DNA of 64,000 nucleotides from Zobellia uliginosa (GCF_018860745.1 NZ_JAHKPY010000014.1:707214-771213), one strand, 5' to 3'. Shown: positions 1 to 10,113, counted from the first letter of the stretch. Notes: generated by a model from the sequence alone, not told the origin. Made by a program: numbers and translations.

Positions 1-82
1 GCTTTTGTTTTATTGATTTTTGTTTTAGTAGAATAGAGTTGGAATGTTTTGGAAGTTCTGCAGCTATTCTTAGGCAATATAT

Positions 83-2209
83 TTATCCTTTGTGCAAGGC
101 CAACTGAATGCGTTTTCTAGGAATATCAACAGATAATACTTTTACGATTATTTGTTGTTGTAGATGCACATGTTCGTTCACATCCTTTACGAATGTATCC
201 GATAAGTTTGATACATGAATAAGACCACTTTCTTTAATTCCAATATCAACAAAACACCCAAAGTTGGTAATGTTATTAACGATACCAGGTAATAGTTGAC
301 CTTCCTGTAAATCCGTAATGGATTTTATATTTTGATTGAAAGTGAAAACCTTGGCTTTCTCACGACGGTCAAGACCTGGCTTTTCAAGTTCCTCTATAAT
401 ATCTTTAAGAGTAGGTAAACCTATGGTTTCCGTGCAATAGGACTCTAGTTTTACGCTTTTTAAAGCACTACTGTTTCCTATTAATTCTGTAAGCGGAATA
501 CCTTTGTCCTTGGCTATTTTTTTAACTATAGCATAACTTTCCGGGTGAACCGCAGAGTCATCCAATGGATTTTTAGCATCTTTTATACGAAGAAAAGCTG
601 CTCCTTGTTCAAAAGCTTTACCACCAAGGCGGGCTACTTTTTTAATTTCAGTACGGCTTGTAAAAGCTCCATTTTCATTTCGGTAGGTTACAATATTTTC
701 TGCCAATTTCGGGCCAATGCCGGATACATAACTCAGTAGCGGTACACTTGCGGTATTGATATTTACACCAACGGAATTCACACAACTTTCTACCACAGTG
801 TCTAATGAATTCTGAAGCTTACTTTGGTCCACATCATGCTGATATTGTCCTACACCAATAGATTTGGCGTCTATTTTCACGAGCTCTGCCAATGGATCGG
901 CTAGTCGTCTTCCTATAGAAACAGAACCTCGTACGGTTACATCGTAATTGGGGAATTCATCACGGGCTATTTTTGAAGCGGAATAAATGGATGCTCCCGC
1001 CTCACTTACTACAAAAACTTCAATAGGATTTTTAAAATGAATACGTTTTACCAATTGTTCGGTTTCACGGGATGCCGTTCCATTACCAATGGCAATAGCT
1101 TCTATTTTATACGCGTCACAAAGCGAACTTATTTTTTTTATGGCTTCGGTATCCTTGTTCTGCGGGGCATGCGGATATATGTTTTCGTTGTGTTCTAAAT
1201 CTCCTTGTGCGCTCAAGCAAACTACTTTACAGCCTGATCGGAAACCTGGGTCTATTGCTAAAATCCGTTTTTCACCTAAAGGAGCTCCCAAAAGGAGTTG
1301 TTTCAAGTTTTTAGAAAATACCATAATGGCATCATCATCTGCTTTTTCTTTTGCGTTTTTGAGGATTTCATTCGATAATGAAGGATAAAGCAAACGCTTG
1401 TATGCATCCGCAATAGCCAATTCAATATGAGGCGTACAGGAATTATTGGATTTTATAACCCGGTCTTCAATACGCCTAAGCATCTCATCAGAATCAATTT
1501 CTATTTTTACGCGAATAAAACCTTCGTTTTCGGCACGTAAAATAGCCAACAATCTATGCGAAGGACATCGTTTTAAAGCTTCGCTCCAATCAAAATAATC
1601 TCTAAATTTCTGTGCTTTCTCATCTGCTTTCTTGGCTGAGATAACTTTTGTTATAATTAGTGCACTGCGCTCTAATTGGTTTCGTACCTGGTTTCTTATA
1701 GATATACGCTCGTTAATCCATTCTGCAATAATATGCCTAGCACCTTCTAAAGCTTCATCCGTATTGGCAACTTCACCATTGGTATATTGGTTGGCAGCCG
1801 CTTCAATATCATTATGGTTTTGAGCCATAATCATTTTAGCTAGAGGCTCTAATCCATTTTTACGAGCGGTTTCTGCTTTGGTCTTTCGTTTTTTCTTGAA
1901 TGGCAGGTATAAATCCTCAAGCGTAACAAGGTCATCGGTCTGTTGAATTTTAAGCCGAAGCTCATCATTTAATCCGTTTTGCTCTTCTATAACCTTTAGA
2001 ACTGCAGTCTTTCGCTTTTCTAGTGTTTCAAACTGAGTTTTAAATTGCACGATGGCTCCAACCTGAACCTCGTCTAAATTACCTGTTATCTCTTTTCTAT
2101 AGCGCGAAATAAAAGGGACGGTACAATCTTGGTTAAGAAGTTCTACTGTATTCTCAATACTCTTTTGAGGGAGTTGAGTGTTTTTTTTGATGTAAGAAAC
2201 TAATTGCAT
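83..2209 (-). CDS. tex: Tex family RNA-binding transcription accessory protein
   Basis: Tex-type nucleic-acid binding protein of 708 residues, the usual full length for the family; it acts in the cytoplasm in transcription and RNA metabolism, with a poorly defined exact role. Visible domains: helical Tex N-terminal part (about 1-300), RuvC/YqgF-like domain starting near residue 315 (ILAIDPGFRSG), helix-hairpin-helix region near 480-515 (NINTASVPLLSYVSGIGPKL), and a C-terminal S1 domain (about 635-705, with GCFVDIGIKESGLIHVSNL). The start ATG at 2209 gives the standard N-terminus (MQLVSYIKKNTQLPQ). It lies 57 nt downstream of the lipoprotein gene on the same strand, so co-transcription is possible but functionally unlikely. 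No terminator is recognisable in the 82 nt to the left edge. Confidence 0.95.
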   Translation of the reverse strand: MQLVSYIKKNTQLPQKSIENTVELLNQDCTVPFISRYRKEITGNLDEVQVGAIVQFKTQFETLEKRKTAVLKVIEEQNGLNDELRLKIQQTDDLVTLEDLYLPFKKKRKTKAETARKNGLEPLAKMIMAQNHNDIEAAANQYTNGEVANTDEALEGARHIIAEWINERISIRNQVRNQLERSALIITKVISAKKADEKAQKFRDYFDWSEALKRCPSHRLLAILRAENEGFIRVKIEIDSDEMLRRIEDRVIKSNNSCTPHIELAIADAYKRLLYPSLSNEILKNAKEKADDDAIMVFSKNLKQLLLGAPLGEKRILAIDPGFRSGCKVVCLSAQGDLEHNENIYPHAPQNKDTEAIKKISSLCDAYKIEAIAIGNGTASRETEQLVKRIHFKNPIEVFVVSEAGASIYSASKIARDEFPNYDVTVRGSVSIGRRLADPLAELVKIDAKSIGVGQYQHDVDQSKLQNSLDTVVESCVNSVGVNINTASVPLLSYVSGIGPKLAENIVTYRNENGAFTSRTEIKKVARLGGKAFEQGAAFLRIKDAKNPLDDSAVHPESYAIVKKIAKDKGIPLTELIGNSSALKSVKLESYCTETIGLPTLKDIIEELEKPGLDRREKAKVFTFNQNIKSITDLQEGQLLPGIVNNITNFGCFVDIGIKESGLIHVSNLSDTFVKDVNEHVHLQQQIIVKVLSVDIPRKRIQLALHKG

Positions 2210-2266
2210 AAATAGTATTGTTGACCAGGTGGCTGCTTTCGAATTCTTAATCCGCTACAACCAATA

Positions 2267-4186
2267 CTAGTTTACTTTTTCAGGATTTGAGATGTAACCT
2301 GTTCTTGATGAAATTGAAATATCATAATTACCAGAACTATCTTCTTCCGTCGTTATTATAATTTGATATGTACCTATCTTATCTAAAAGAAAGGCTCTCT
2401 CTTCTGATTTAGATTTTAAAGAAAGGCGAGAACCCCATTTTCTTAATATTTGTTTTTTTTCTGAGCCTTCAACTTTAAAGATGTAAAAGTTTGCTTTTAC
2501 TGTATCGCTATAAGTATCAATAAGAATATCTAAATAGGTATTTGGTTTTAATGTATTAAATTCCCAAACTTCTGCTTTGTCATTATAAGGGTCAAAAACA
2601 TCCCCATCTATTTCTAATACGCTATTTTGCTTAAATGTAATACTGGGTATTTCAACAAAATTCACAACGCTTTCAGGTTTACTGCTTAAGGTTACTTCAA
2701 AAGTTCCAGTACTTTCTGTTTCGGAAGTGACTACAAGTTCGTAATCTCCCATTTCCGGTAAAATTTTGGAAAAGGTTGACATTTTTGGCTTTACAGTTAG
2801 TCTTGTTTTGGTAGCCTGAAAGACTAGCTTTTTCTCTCCTTGTGTTAGCTTATAAAGATAGTAATTAAGCGAGGCTTCGCTATTATTCGACTCCGCAACA
2901 ATGTCTATGATGGTGTTATCGTTCACGGTACTGAATTTATACGCCTTTCCCAAAGGAGAGTAAGGAGTCATTATACCACCACCACTAGGCTCAAAATTTC
3001 CTTCTTGAGTGAGAACATCGGTTTTTTCTGCAGTTATAGTACTAATTGAATTATTCATTCCAAATAGTTGAAGAGAAAATCCCCCATTCCCATATTCGGC
3101 GGCCGTAGCAACAATTGAGTAATTACCTGGCTCGGTAATAAGAAACTCTGAAATTTCCTTCTTTACGTCATAGTTTAATGAGGAAGTTACTTGTGCATAT
3201 TCTCCATTATTATCTTTTAGAACAATAATTTTTCCTTTAACATCTTGACTGTCGGAATTTAATAAAATATCAACATAGGTATTCTCTTTAGTGACCTCAA
3301 AGTTGAACATTCTATTACTTGGGGATAGATAATTATCATAACCCCCCGCGTTTTCCCACACTCCACTAACTGTTTCAACACTATTTACTGTAGGTGTTAA
3401 TTCTTTTATTTCTTGGTTAGCCAAGAAACTTAAGGAGTAGGATGTTTCAATCTCTTTTTCAGCCGTTATAACTACAGTATAAGTTCCGGTTTCTGTAAGT
3501 AAATGTTCAATGGAGTCCTCTGTTGATTTGTAACTCTTATCACTTTCTAGTGTAGAATTATAATTTTCGCCTTTAAAAAGCATAATATCTACTTTGGCAT
3601 CTTCGGACTTTGCTTTTACAATAATACTAATTCTCGTATTTGGCGTATTGTTTACAAATGTATAGAAGTGATTTCTAGGAGAAGAATTGTTTTTGAAGCC
3701 ACCACCATTATCGATTTTACTTTCTTTGTCTATTGAGGTTTTGAGATCATCACCAGAATTTGTAATGGACAAATCATCTATAGCCTCACCTTTAATAGGA
3801 TTATAATCAGGGTCTGTGGAATTAATTGAACCTGTTACCAAAGTGTAAGTTACATTTCCATCAAATTCGTCATCATTAATACCTTCGATAGTCAAAGTTA
3901 CACCGGTTTGCCAATTTTCAGGAGTTAAGGTAATCGAGGATGGACCTTCTCCCTCGGTATCATCATATCCTGAAATTGGTATGGTAACATCATTCAAAGG
4001 CGTAGTTGACAACGTGAACGTGAAAGTTGCTTTTCCTCCATTTTCCGAAGTAGTGCCAACTAATTTATCAATATTAACTTTCGCTGTTTTGTTTTCTGGT
4101 TCAGTTGGTGCTGATTCAGGACCATCGTCTTTAGATGAGCAACCAAAGAAAACGAGGACTAAGAGAAGGTAATAAAGATTTTTCAT
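2267..4186 (-). CDS. Lipoprotein with Calx-beta-like domain and four pre-peptidase-like repeats
   Basis: 639-residue exported lipoprotein of unknown function. The signal peptide ends in a lipobox (VFFGCSS, Cys16) followed by a Ser/Lys/Asp/Glu/Pro-rich linker. Residues about 35-140 look like a Calx-beta-like domain (TFTFTLSTTPLNDVTIPISG, then the typical ITLTPENWQTGVTLTIEGINDDEFDG). Four related beta-rich units follow, beginning near residues 175, 294, 417 and 539, spaced 119-123 residues; each has the pattern Y/W-x-F ... NT-x-x-DI ... Y/L-F/Y-K and ends in a GxYxxxxTxE motif, like bacterial pre-peptidase C-terminal (PPC) domains. No catalytic domain is seen. Inference: a surface or periplasmic binding/adhesion protein. 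There is no T9SS tail. Neighbours (tex, metG) give no functional hint. Confidence 0.85.
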   Translation of the reverse strand: MKNLYYLLLVLVFFGCSSKDDGPESAPTEPENKTAKVNIDKLVGTTSENGGKATFTFTLSTTPLNDVTIPISGYDDTEGEGPSSITLTPENWQTGVTLTIEGINDDEFDGNVTYTLVTGSINSTDPDYNPIKGEAIDDLSITNSGDDLKTSIDKESKIDNGGGFKNNSSPRNHFYTFVNNTPNTRISIIVKAKSEDAKVDIMLFKGENYNSTLESDKSYKSTEDSIEHLLTETGTYTVVITAEKEIETSYSLSFLANQEIKELTPTVNSVETVSGVWENAGGYDNYLSPSNRMFNFEVTKENTYVDILLNSDSQDVKGKIIVLKDNNGEYAQVTSSLNYDVKKEISEFLITEPGNYSIVATAAEYGNGGFSLQLFGMNNSISTITAEKTDVLTQEGNFEPSGGGIMTPYSPLGKAYKFSTVNDNTIIDIVAESNNSEASLNYYLYKLTQGEKKLVFQATKTRLTVKPKMSTFSKILPEMGDYELVVTSETESTGTFEVTLSSKPESVVNFVEIPSITFKQNSVLEIDGDVFDPYNDKAEVWEFNTLKPNTYLDILIDTYSDTVKANFYIFKVEGSEKKQILRKWGSRLSLKSKSEERAFLLDKIGTYQIIITTEEDSSGNYDISISSRTGYISNPEKVN

Positions 4187-4283
4187 AATTTCATTAGTGT
4201 TAAAGTTGCGGGAAAATACTTAAATTTTATAAAGTATTTGCAACATGAAATCACTAATTTTTAAAAAATATAGAAACTGTTAT

Positions 4284-6362
4284 TTAACTTATCCCTTCCC
4301 CATTACCAACACTATCTTCATCTGGGTTTACAAAAACTAACTTACCATCTGCGTTTTCGGTCATTAAAATCATGCCTTCGCTTTCAACACCACGCAATGC
4401 CCTAGGAGCTAGGTTGATAAGAACGGTAACTTTTTTGCCAATTATTTCTTCTGGTGTAAAACTCTCTGCAATACCTGAAACAACAGTACGTGTGTCCAAA
4501 CCAGTGTCCACTTTTAGAACCAATAACTTCTTGGTTTTAGGCATTTTTTCGGCTTCCAAAATGGTGCCTACACGCATATCTAGTTTTGTAAAATCATCAA
4601 AATTGATAGTATCTTTCTGTGGCATAAGTTTTTTATTCGCGTTTTCGTTGGCCTTTTTTGTGGCTTCAAGTTTGTCTAATTGGGCCTGTATTTCACTGTC
4701 CTCAATTTTTCTAAAGAGCAGCTCGGCCTTATTTATTTTATGATTGGCGGGGATTAATACGTCCTTGGTGGAAACTTCTGCCCAAGAGGTTTCAGCTTCA
4801 CCTGCACCAACTGCCAAAATATTCTTAAGTTTCTCAGAAGTAAACGGTAAGAAAGGTTCACTCAAAACAGATAGCGCAGAGGCTATTTGAAGTGCGACGA
4901 ACATAATTGTTTTTACACGCTCTTCGTCTTGTTTAATTACCTTCCAAGGTTCTTCATCTGCCAGATATTTATTTCCTAAACGAGCCAAGTTCATCAATTC
5001 TTGACCTGCTTCCCTAAAACGATACCGTTCAATGGAATTGGAAATGATTTTAGGATATTTTTGAAGCTGCTCCAACGTTTCCTTATCTACTTCAGAAAAT
5101 TCAGATGGAGACGGAACAATACCTTCGTAATATTTGTTCGTCAAGACTACTACGCGGTTAATAAAGTTTCCGAGAATGGCAACCAATTCATTGTTGTTCC
5201 TCGCCTGAAAATCTTTCCAGGTGAAATCATTATCCTTGGTTTCAGGAGCATTCGCGGTTAAAGTGTATCTAAGTACATCTTGCATATCCGGGAACTCCTC
5301 TAAATATTCATGTAACCAAACCGCCCAATTCTTTGATGTGGAAAGCTTGTTGCCTTCTAAGTTCAAAAACTCATTGGCAGGAACGTTTTCCGGCAAGATA
5401 TAATCGCCATGTGCTTTTAAGATAGCGGGGAAAATAATACAGTGAAAAACAATATTATCTTTACCTATAAAATGAACAAGCTTCGTTTTTTCATCTTTCC
5501 AATACGGCTCCCAGTCTTTTCCTTCACGCTCAGCCCATTCTTTGGTAGAAGAGATATAGCCAATAGGCGCATCAAACCAAACGTATAGTACTTTGCCTTC
5601 ACCACCTTCTACAGGTACAGGAATACCCCAGTCTAAATCTCTAGTTACAGCACGTGGTTTTAGTCCATCATCGATCCAGCTTTTACATTGTCCGTATACG
5701 TTAGGTTTCCAGTCGGATTTATGTCCTTCTAAAATCCATTCCTTTAGAAAATCTTCATATCTATCCAAAGGTAGAAACCAATGTTTGGTTTCTTTGGTTG
5801 TAGGAACAGTACCGGTAATAGTAGATTTCGGATTAATCAAATCCGTAGCGTTCAATGTAGAGCCACAGTTTTCACACTGATCACCATAAGCCTCTTCATA
5901 TCCGCATTTAGGACAGGTACCTACTACAAAACGGTCTGCCAAGAATTGTTTGGCTTCCTCATCATATAATTGAGCTGTAGTTTCTTCAATAAAATCACCT
6001 TGCTCATATAGCTTTACGAAAAAATCAGAAGCCGTTTTATGATGAATTTCTCTTGAAGTTCTAGAGTAGTTGTTAAAAGTTATACCAAAATCTTTAAAAG
6101 ATTTACGAATAATACCATCATACTTATCAATGACCTCCTGGGGTGTAATACCTTCTTTTTTGGCTTTCATTGAAATAGCTACACCGTGCTCATCACTTCC
6201 GCATACAAAAGCAACATCGTTACCATTTAAGCGTAAGTATCGCGCATAAATATCTGCGGGCACATAAACGCCGGCCAAATGGCCAATATGTATGGGGCCA
6301 TTTGTATAAGGTAATGCGGCTGTAATTGTATATCTCTCTGGGTGTGTAAGCTTTTCGGCCAT
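4284..6362 (-). CDS. metG: Methionine--tRNA ligase
   Basis: Charges tRNA(Met) with methionine in the cytoplasm. The protein is 692 residues from the ATG at 6362. Seen: HIGH signature at 25-28 (PIHIGHLAG), a zinc knuckle with CPKC and CENC pairs near residues 145-165, a KLSTS form of the KMSKS loop near 340, the anticodon-binding helical domain, and a C-terminal EMAP/Trbp111-like tRNA-binding domain from about residue 580 ([20 protein letters not shown]). An in-frame ATG 41 codons upstream (6485) is rejected because the extra residues are non-conserved in character and a -7 promoter box lies inside that stretch (6381-6388). The KLSTS variant retains the second lysine-independent loop pattern seen in some bacterial MetG proteins, so activity is expected. 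Confidence 0.97.
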   Translation of the reverse strand: MAEKLTHPERYTITAALPYTNGPIHIGHLAGVYVPADIYARYLRLNGNDVAFVCGSDEHGVAISMKAKKEGITPQEVIDKYDGIIRKSFKDFGITFNNYSRTSREIHHKTASDFFVKLYEQGDFIEETTAQLYDEEAKQFLADRFVVGTCPKCGYEEAYGDQCENCGSTLNATDLINPKSTITGTVPTTKETKHWFLPLDRYEDFLKEWILEGHKSDWKPNVYGQCKSWIDDGLKPRAVTRDLDWGIPVPVEGGEGKVLYVWFDAPIGYISSTKEWAEREGKDWEPYWKDEKTKLVHFIGKDNIVFHCIIFPAILKAHGDYILPENVPANEFLNLEGNKLSTSKNWAVWLHEYLEEFPDMQDVLRYTLTANAPETKDNDFTWKDFQARNNNELVAILGNFINRVVVLTNKYYEGIVPSPSEFSEVDKETLEQLQKYPKIISNSIERYRFREAGQELMNLARLGNKYLADEEPWKVIKQDEERVKTIMFVALQIASALSVLSEPFLPFTSEKLKNILAVGAGEAETSWAEVSTKDVLIPANHKINKAELLFRKIEDSEIQAQLDKLEATKKANENANKKLMPQKDTINFDDFTKLDMRVGTILEAEKMPKTKKLLVLKVDTGLDTRTVVSGIAESFTPEEIIGKKVTVLINLAPRALRGVESEGMILMTENADGKLVFVNPDEDSVGNGEGIS

Positions 6363-6380
6363 TGATTGTAAATTAAGGTG

Positions 6381-6413
6381 CAAAAGTACTGATTTTGGAC
6401 TGCATTTCACAAG
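6381..6413 (-). promoter_or_regulatory. Predicted metG promoter (Bacteroidetes type)
   Basis: On the minus strand a -7 box TACTTTTG (6381-6388) fits TAnnTTTG, and a near-match to the -33 box (CTTG for TTTG) lies at 6410-6413, 21 nt away. It is 18 nt before the chosen metG start and inside the longer alternative reading frame, so it decides the start at 6362. Confidence 0.5.
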
Positions 6414-6566
6414 TGGATTTCTGATAGGATACGTGAAAGTTAAACGAATGGTTGTCAGTGAGTTAATACTTCTTTTGCAGTTCAACGGAAATGTATACGA
6501 ATTTTGTATTCCTACTGTTTAATATAGTAGCCCCTTATTTAACCATTAATTTAAAACAGATAAACC

Positions 6567-6743
6567 ATGAGTGCAGGAATCCCCAAGAACTTCAAAGGAT
6601 TAGAAAAGATTAAAAACGGTGTCGAAACAGCTGTAAATAATGAAGTAAAAGACGATGTAGCCCGATTATATAAAAACAAATCTTCGCGTATTACAAAAGA
6701 ACTATCGTTCAAAACTAAAAATGATAAGTCTAAATTGACCTAA
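6567..6743 (+). CDS. Small basic protein of unknown function (58 residues)
   Basis: A short complete gene from ATG 6567 to TAA 6743 encoding 58 residues starting MSAGIPKNFKGLEKIKNGVE. It is lysine-rich, has no signal peptide or membrane segment, and I do not recognise a family. Support for it being real: it fills an otherwise empty divergent/convergent gap, starts after an A-rich leader (TTTAAAACAGATAAACC), and is followed after 20 nt by a strong intrinsic terminator (6764-6806). The composition suggests a soluble, possibly nucleic-acid or ribosome associated protein, but that is only inference. Confidence 0.6.
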   Translation: MSAGIPKNFKGLEKIKNGVETAVNNEVKDDVARLYKNKSSRITKELSFKTKNDKSKLT

Positions 6744-6763
6744 GGATAAGATTGTTAAGCAAG

Positions 6764-6806
6764 AAAAAACCTTCGCTATGATTATTTCATTGGCGAAGGT
6801 TTTTTT
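6764..6806. terminator. Bidirectional intrinsic terminator
   Basis: A 13-bp stem, AAAAAACCTTCGC (6764-6776) with GCGAAGG plus T7 (6793-6806), around a 16-nt loop. A-tract and T-tract on the two arms make it functional for the small plus-strand gene ending at 6743 and for the minus-strand DUF1501 gene ending at 6826. Confidence 0.85.
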
Positions 6807-6825
6807 ATGGAAATAATAAGCAAGT

Positions 6826-8538
6826 TTATGCCACCATCACCGATTTACTCATTTTATGCTGTTGCACTTGAATGCGATAGATATATTTACCAGCAGCCAA
6901 ATGCCCGGGTAAGCTTTCTTTAATATTTATTTCGTTCACCCCTTCGGACATGATGGTATTACTTAAGGTACCTACTTTTTGTCCTATAATATTAAAAAGC
7001 TGAATATCTACATGGGCCGTTACCGGCATTTCTAAATAGATATGGGGTGAATTCTCAGATGGATAGAACGGTTTGTGAACAATGGAGTTTAGCTGCTCGC
7101 TGTTCGGTACAACAGGTTTCTCCGTCAATCCGCCATCTGGTGACGTTGGTATTGTTGGTTCACCATCGCTATAGACAATATCGGGAAAATCGGTTCCGCT
7201 ACAGTTAAAACCAAGATTGACCGGTGCATAAGTATGTCCTAATAAATGTTGTTCAACTAAAGGGATGGGTACACAGAGCCATTCTGCCAAAACCGTAGCG
7301 TATAAATCTCTAAAATCCATAGTATATTCTAGGTTTCCTCTTCCATCGGGATTGTCCAATGTAGGGTGTTCCCCTACAAAAGCGCTGCCCTGCAAACCTG
7401 GTCCAAAAAATAAGGTTGGCGCTGCTTTACCATGATCGGTACCGTTGGATCCGTTTTCAAAAATACGTCTCCCGAACTCTGAGAACGTCATACTAAGCAC
7501 ATTGTCATCTTGTTCAGTATATGCTAGATCTTCATAAAAATTATCGATTGCTATGGATAGATTGCTCATTAAACGTTCATGGGCCAATGGCTGGTTACCA
7601 TGTGTGTCAAACCCATTCATAGAAATCATATACACCTTAGTACCTAAATTTCCTTTTATTAAACGGGCCAATAATGCCAATTGTTTGGCAAAACTATTTT
7701 TTTGATATTCCACTTGGTTGGTCCCTCGCGACCAAGCATCATGAATTACACCGGAATATTCATAGGTAGTATTGGCAACTCCTCTTAAAAATTTTAGTTG
7801 GTCGCCATACATACAATCGTTGAATAGTTCTTGTTCTAGACCGTAACGCACACCAGATTCCGCTATTTCTTCTAACTGCTCTACATTAGAGGTTACAAAA
7901 GCATAATTTGTTTCATCACCCTGAAAAACCAAGCTTCCAAACTGACCAATTTGAATAGCTGCCGGAGCAGGTGGGGGTGATACTAAATAATCTGGGTAAC
8001 ATTCTTCAAAATGTCTTCCCATCCAACCTGTATCTAGTCCGCTGAAACCTGTTGAGGTTAAATCTGTATTGGCAAAAACGTCCGAGCCTGTAAAGTGGGA
8101 TAGACTTTGACCTTCGTAACCAACACCATGAACCGCTTTAAATTGACCTTCGGCCCATCTAGGTTCCAAAGATTTCATGTATGAAGGTATTCCATACTCA
8201 TCTGTAAGTTTTAGAACTTTACTCTCAGGAATATATATATTCGGTCTTGCGTTAGCATATGAATCAAATTGCTCAATAGGAATTACCGTACTAAGCCCAT
8301 CATTACCGCCCGAGAGCCTAATTAGAATAAGGATTTTATCTGATTCTGCATTGGCTATTGCGGCCGTTAATGGAGATGGTGCAGAAGCAGTAAGCATATT
8401 ACTGCCTAGCATCATGGAGCCGGAACCGGCAATTCCGAGTGCTTGTAAAAATGAACGTCTGCTCCAAGATTTGTGTTCTTGATCGTGGCCATCGTGTTCT
8501 AGCCCTTTATGGGGATCTGTGTGGTGGGTATCGCACAT
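6826..8538 (-). CDS. DUF1501 protein with Tat signal and T9SS sorting domain
   Basis: 570-residue DUF1501 family protein (alkaline-phosphatase/sulfatase-like fold, biochemical role not established). The N-terminus is a His/Asp-rich stretch of about 22 residues, then a twin-arginine signal (SRRSFLQALG, Arg27-Arg28, followed by a small hydrophobic run). Family features: LIRLSGGNDGLSTVIP near residue 73, SHFTGSD near 145, FDTHGNQ near 308, and SEFGRRIFENGSNGTDHGKA near 350-370. The last ~75 residues form a T9SS type A sorting domain (LFNIIGQKVGTLSN ... AAGKYIYRIQVQQHKMSKSV). It starts 10 nt after the DUF1800 gene, its usual operon partner. Odd: Tat and T9SS signals in one protein imply folded export across the inner membrane, then outer-membrane translocation. 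Confidence 0.92.
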   Translation of the reverse strand: MCDTHHTDPHKGLEHDGHDQEHKSWSRRSFLQALGIAGSGSMMLGSNMLTASAPSPLTAAIANAESDKILILIRLSGGNDGLSTVIPIEQFDSYANARPNIYIPESKVLKLTDEYGIPSYMKSLEPRWAEGQFKAVHGVGYEGQSLSHFTGSDVFANTDLTSTGFSGLDTGWMGRHFEECYPDYLVSPPPAPAAIQIGQFGSLVFQGDETNYAFVTSNVEQLEEIAESGVRYGLEQELFNDCMYGDQLKFLRGVANTTYEYSGVIHDAWSRGTNQVEYQKNSFAKQLALLARLIKGNLGTKVYMISMNGFDTHGNQPLAHERLMSNLSIAIDNFYEDLAYTEQDDNVLSMTFSEFGRRIFENGSNGTDHGKAAPTLFFGPGLQGSAFVGEHPTLDNPDGRGNLEYTMDFRDLYATVLAEWLCVPIPLVEQHLLGHTYAPVNLGFNCSGTDFPDIVYSDGEPTIPTSPDGGLTEKPVVPNSEQLNSIVHKPFYPSENSPHIYLEMPVTAHVDIQLFNIIGQKVGTLSNTIMSEGVNEINIKESLPGHLAAGKYIYRIQVQQHKMSKSVMVA

Positions 8539-8548
8539 AGTAGTAGGT

Positions 8549-10042
8549 TTACTTTAGTTGAAATTCTGGTTGTCTAATTAGATATTGTAAGAGAAGATAG
8601 ACTTGGGTTGGTGCTTCCATAGCTCCGTATAAAGTCCATGTTGGCGTACTACCTCCTTCATAATATTGAGAAGGAACATCGCCTCTGAAGATGGTATATG
8701 CCTTATCATATTCAGATGCATCAAGTAAACCTTTCGGAAGAATAAAATCTATAATATGGTTGGCTATAGTATCTGGGTCGTTACTTGTAAGTCCGTCATT
8801 CCCTGCCAACGAAAGACCTAAAGTTCTAAATTGCTCATCGTCTGCATTAAAGAATTCTTCCATAATGGTTTCTATGGTCAACCACCGGCCAATCATAAAA
8901 TTGGTATTTATCCAAGAACGGTTTCGTTGCCAGCCTGCCACATCAAAAGGGTCGAACATTCGTTGGCTTAGGAGTCCACTATAGTTTATAAGACTGGCTA
9001 TGGTAGTGTCATCATAACCAAAACTACTTTCTTTTAATAAGTTGAAATAGAAATCATATGGGCTTTTAATGATTACACCAATGGCCTCGTCATCAAAAAA
9101 ATGTTGGCTTTTAAACAATTCTGAAAGTACCGGGGCAATCTCAAAATCATTGGCAATAAAAGTTGCTGCCATGCCAGAGATTATAAGCTGGGCATTACCC
9201 GCATTGTCATTAGAATCCGGGTGTACGAAAAACTCATATAATTTTCTGCAGATAAAACCTGCTATTTCTGTAGAGCGTTGTTCAAACAAAATGTTGATAA
9301 CATCATCATAGCCCCAGTTTCCTGTTTGGCCTAGAATGGTCTTACTATCCGTATCATGTCTTTCAGGGTCAAAAGAGACCTTTTCACAACCTAGTTCGCC
9401 ACGCTCAACATAACCTGAAAGCGCACGGGCGGTTTCTATGACATCTTCTTCTGTGTAGTTATTTCCTTCCCCAAGGGTAAAAAGCTCATATAGTTCACGA
9501 GCATAGTTTTCATTTGGGTTGTGCCCATTGTTATAAACACCATCTAGGTAATACAACATGGCATCAGTAAGCCCAATTTCACTAACAAACGTTTTAAAGT
9601 TACCAAGGGCATTACGTTGTAGACAATTAACGTAGTAGTAAAGAAACGGGGTACATTCGTAAATATCCAATTCTGTAACAAAATGATTGCTCCAAAAAAA
9701 GCTCATCCGATCACGAAGATTGTTATTCAGCAAGTTCTTGGCGTAAGCTATGCTAAAGTCATCTTCTTGTGTACGTCTTAACTGATTTCTTTCGCTGTTA
9801 TCTTCAGGATAGTTGCTACCGTTCCAATCTGCCCATACGGGTTTTGGTATTAGCGGAGCACCTAGGGCTTGGGACATAAGAGCACTTACTACCGTTTCTG
9901 CAGTAGAACCAACGGCTTGATCAATAGTTTCAACGGAGGCACTAAATCCAAGTCTTCTGTACAGATGGGCAGCCCTATTTCTGTCTAAGGGAGTAGTATA
10001 CGGTGCCAAAGGCGCCGTATTACAGTTAACAAAATATTCCAT
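8549..10042 (-). CDS. DUF1800 family protein
   Basis: 497-residue DUF1800 protein. Family marks: AAHLYRRLGFSAS near residue 25, RDRMSFFWSNHFVTE near 112-125, YLDGVYNNGHNPNENYAREL near 165-185 and LFTLGEGNNYTEEDVIETAR directly after, and the PFDVAGWQRNRSWIN segment in the C-terminal half. No signal peptide is evident at its N-terminus (MEYFVNCNTAPLAPYT), unlike its partner. DUF1800 and DUF1501 genes are very often adjacent in Bacteroidetes, Planctomycetes and Proteobacteria; the function of the pair is not known. First gene of the two-gene operon; 196 nt separate it from the divergent YraN gene. Confidence 0.92.
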   Translation of the reverse strand: MEYFVNCNTAPLAPYTTPLDRNRAAHLYRRLGFSASVETIDQAVGSTAETVVSALMSQALGAPLIPKPVWADWNGSNYPEDNSERNQLRRTQEDDFSIAYAKNLLNNNLRDRMSFFWSNHFVTELDIYECTPFLYYYVNCLQRNALGNFKTFVSEIGLTDAMLYYLDGVYNNGHNPNENYARELYELFTLGEGNNYTEEDVIETARALSGYVERGELGCEKVSFDPERHDTDSKTILGQTGNWGYDDVINILFEQRSTEIAGFICRKLYEFFVHPDSNDNAGNAQLIISGMAATFIANDFEIAPVLSELFKSQHFFDDEAIGVIIKSPYDFYFNLLKESSFGYDDTTIASLINYSGLLSQRMFDPFDVAGWQRNRSWINTNFMIGRWLTIETIMEEFFNADDEQFRTLGLSLAGNDGLTSNDPDTIANHIIDFILPKGLLDASEYDKAYTIFRGDVPSQYYEGGSTPTWTLYGAMEAPTQVYLLLQYLIRQPEFQLK

Positions 10043-10113
10043 AATTTTCGTAGGCTTTAAAAGAACCGTTTCATGTGTTTGGGGCTAGTTCTTAACGCAC
10101 AAAGATTTTGGAT

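Noticed and set aside
6363-6485. N-terminal extension of metG to an upstream ATG
   Set aside because: A promoter box lies inside it, and its residues are unlike MetG N-termini.
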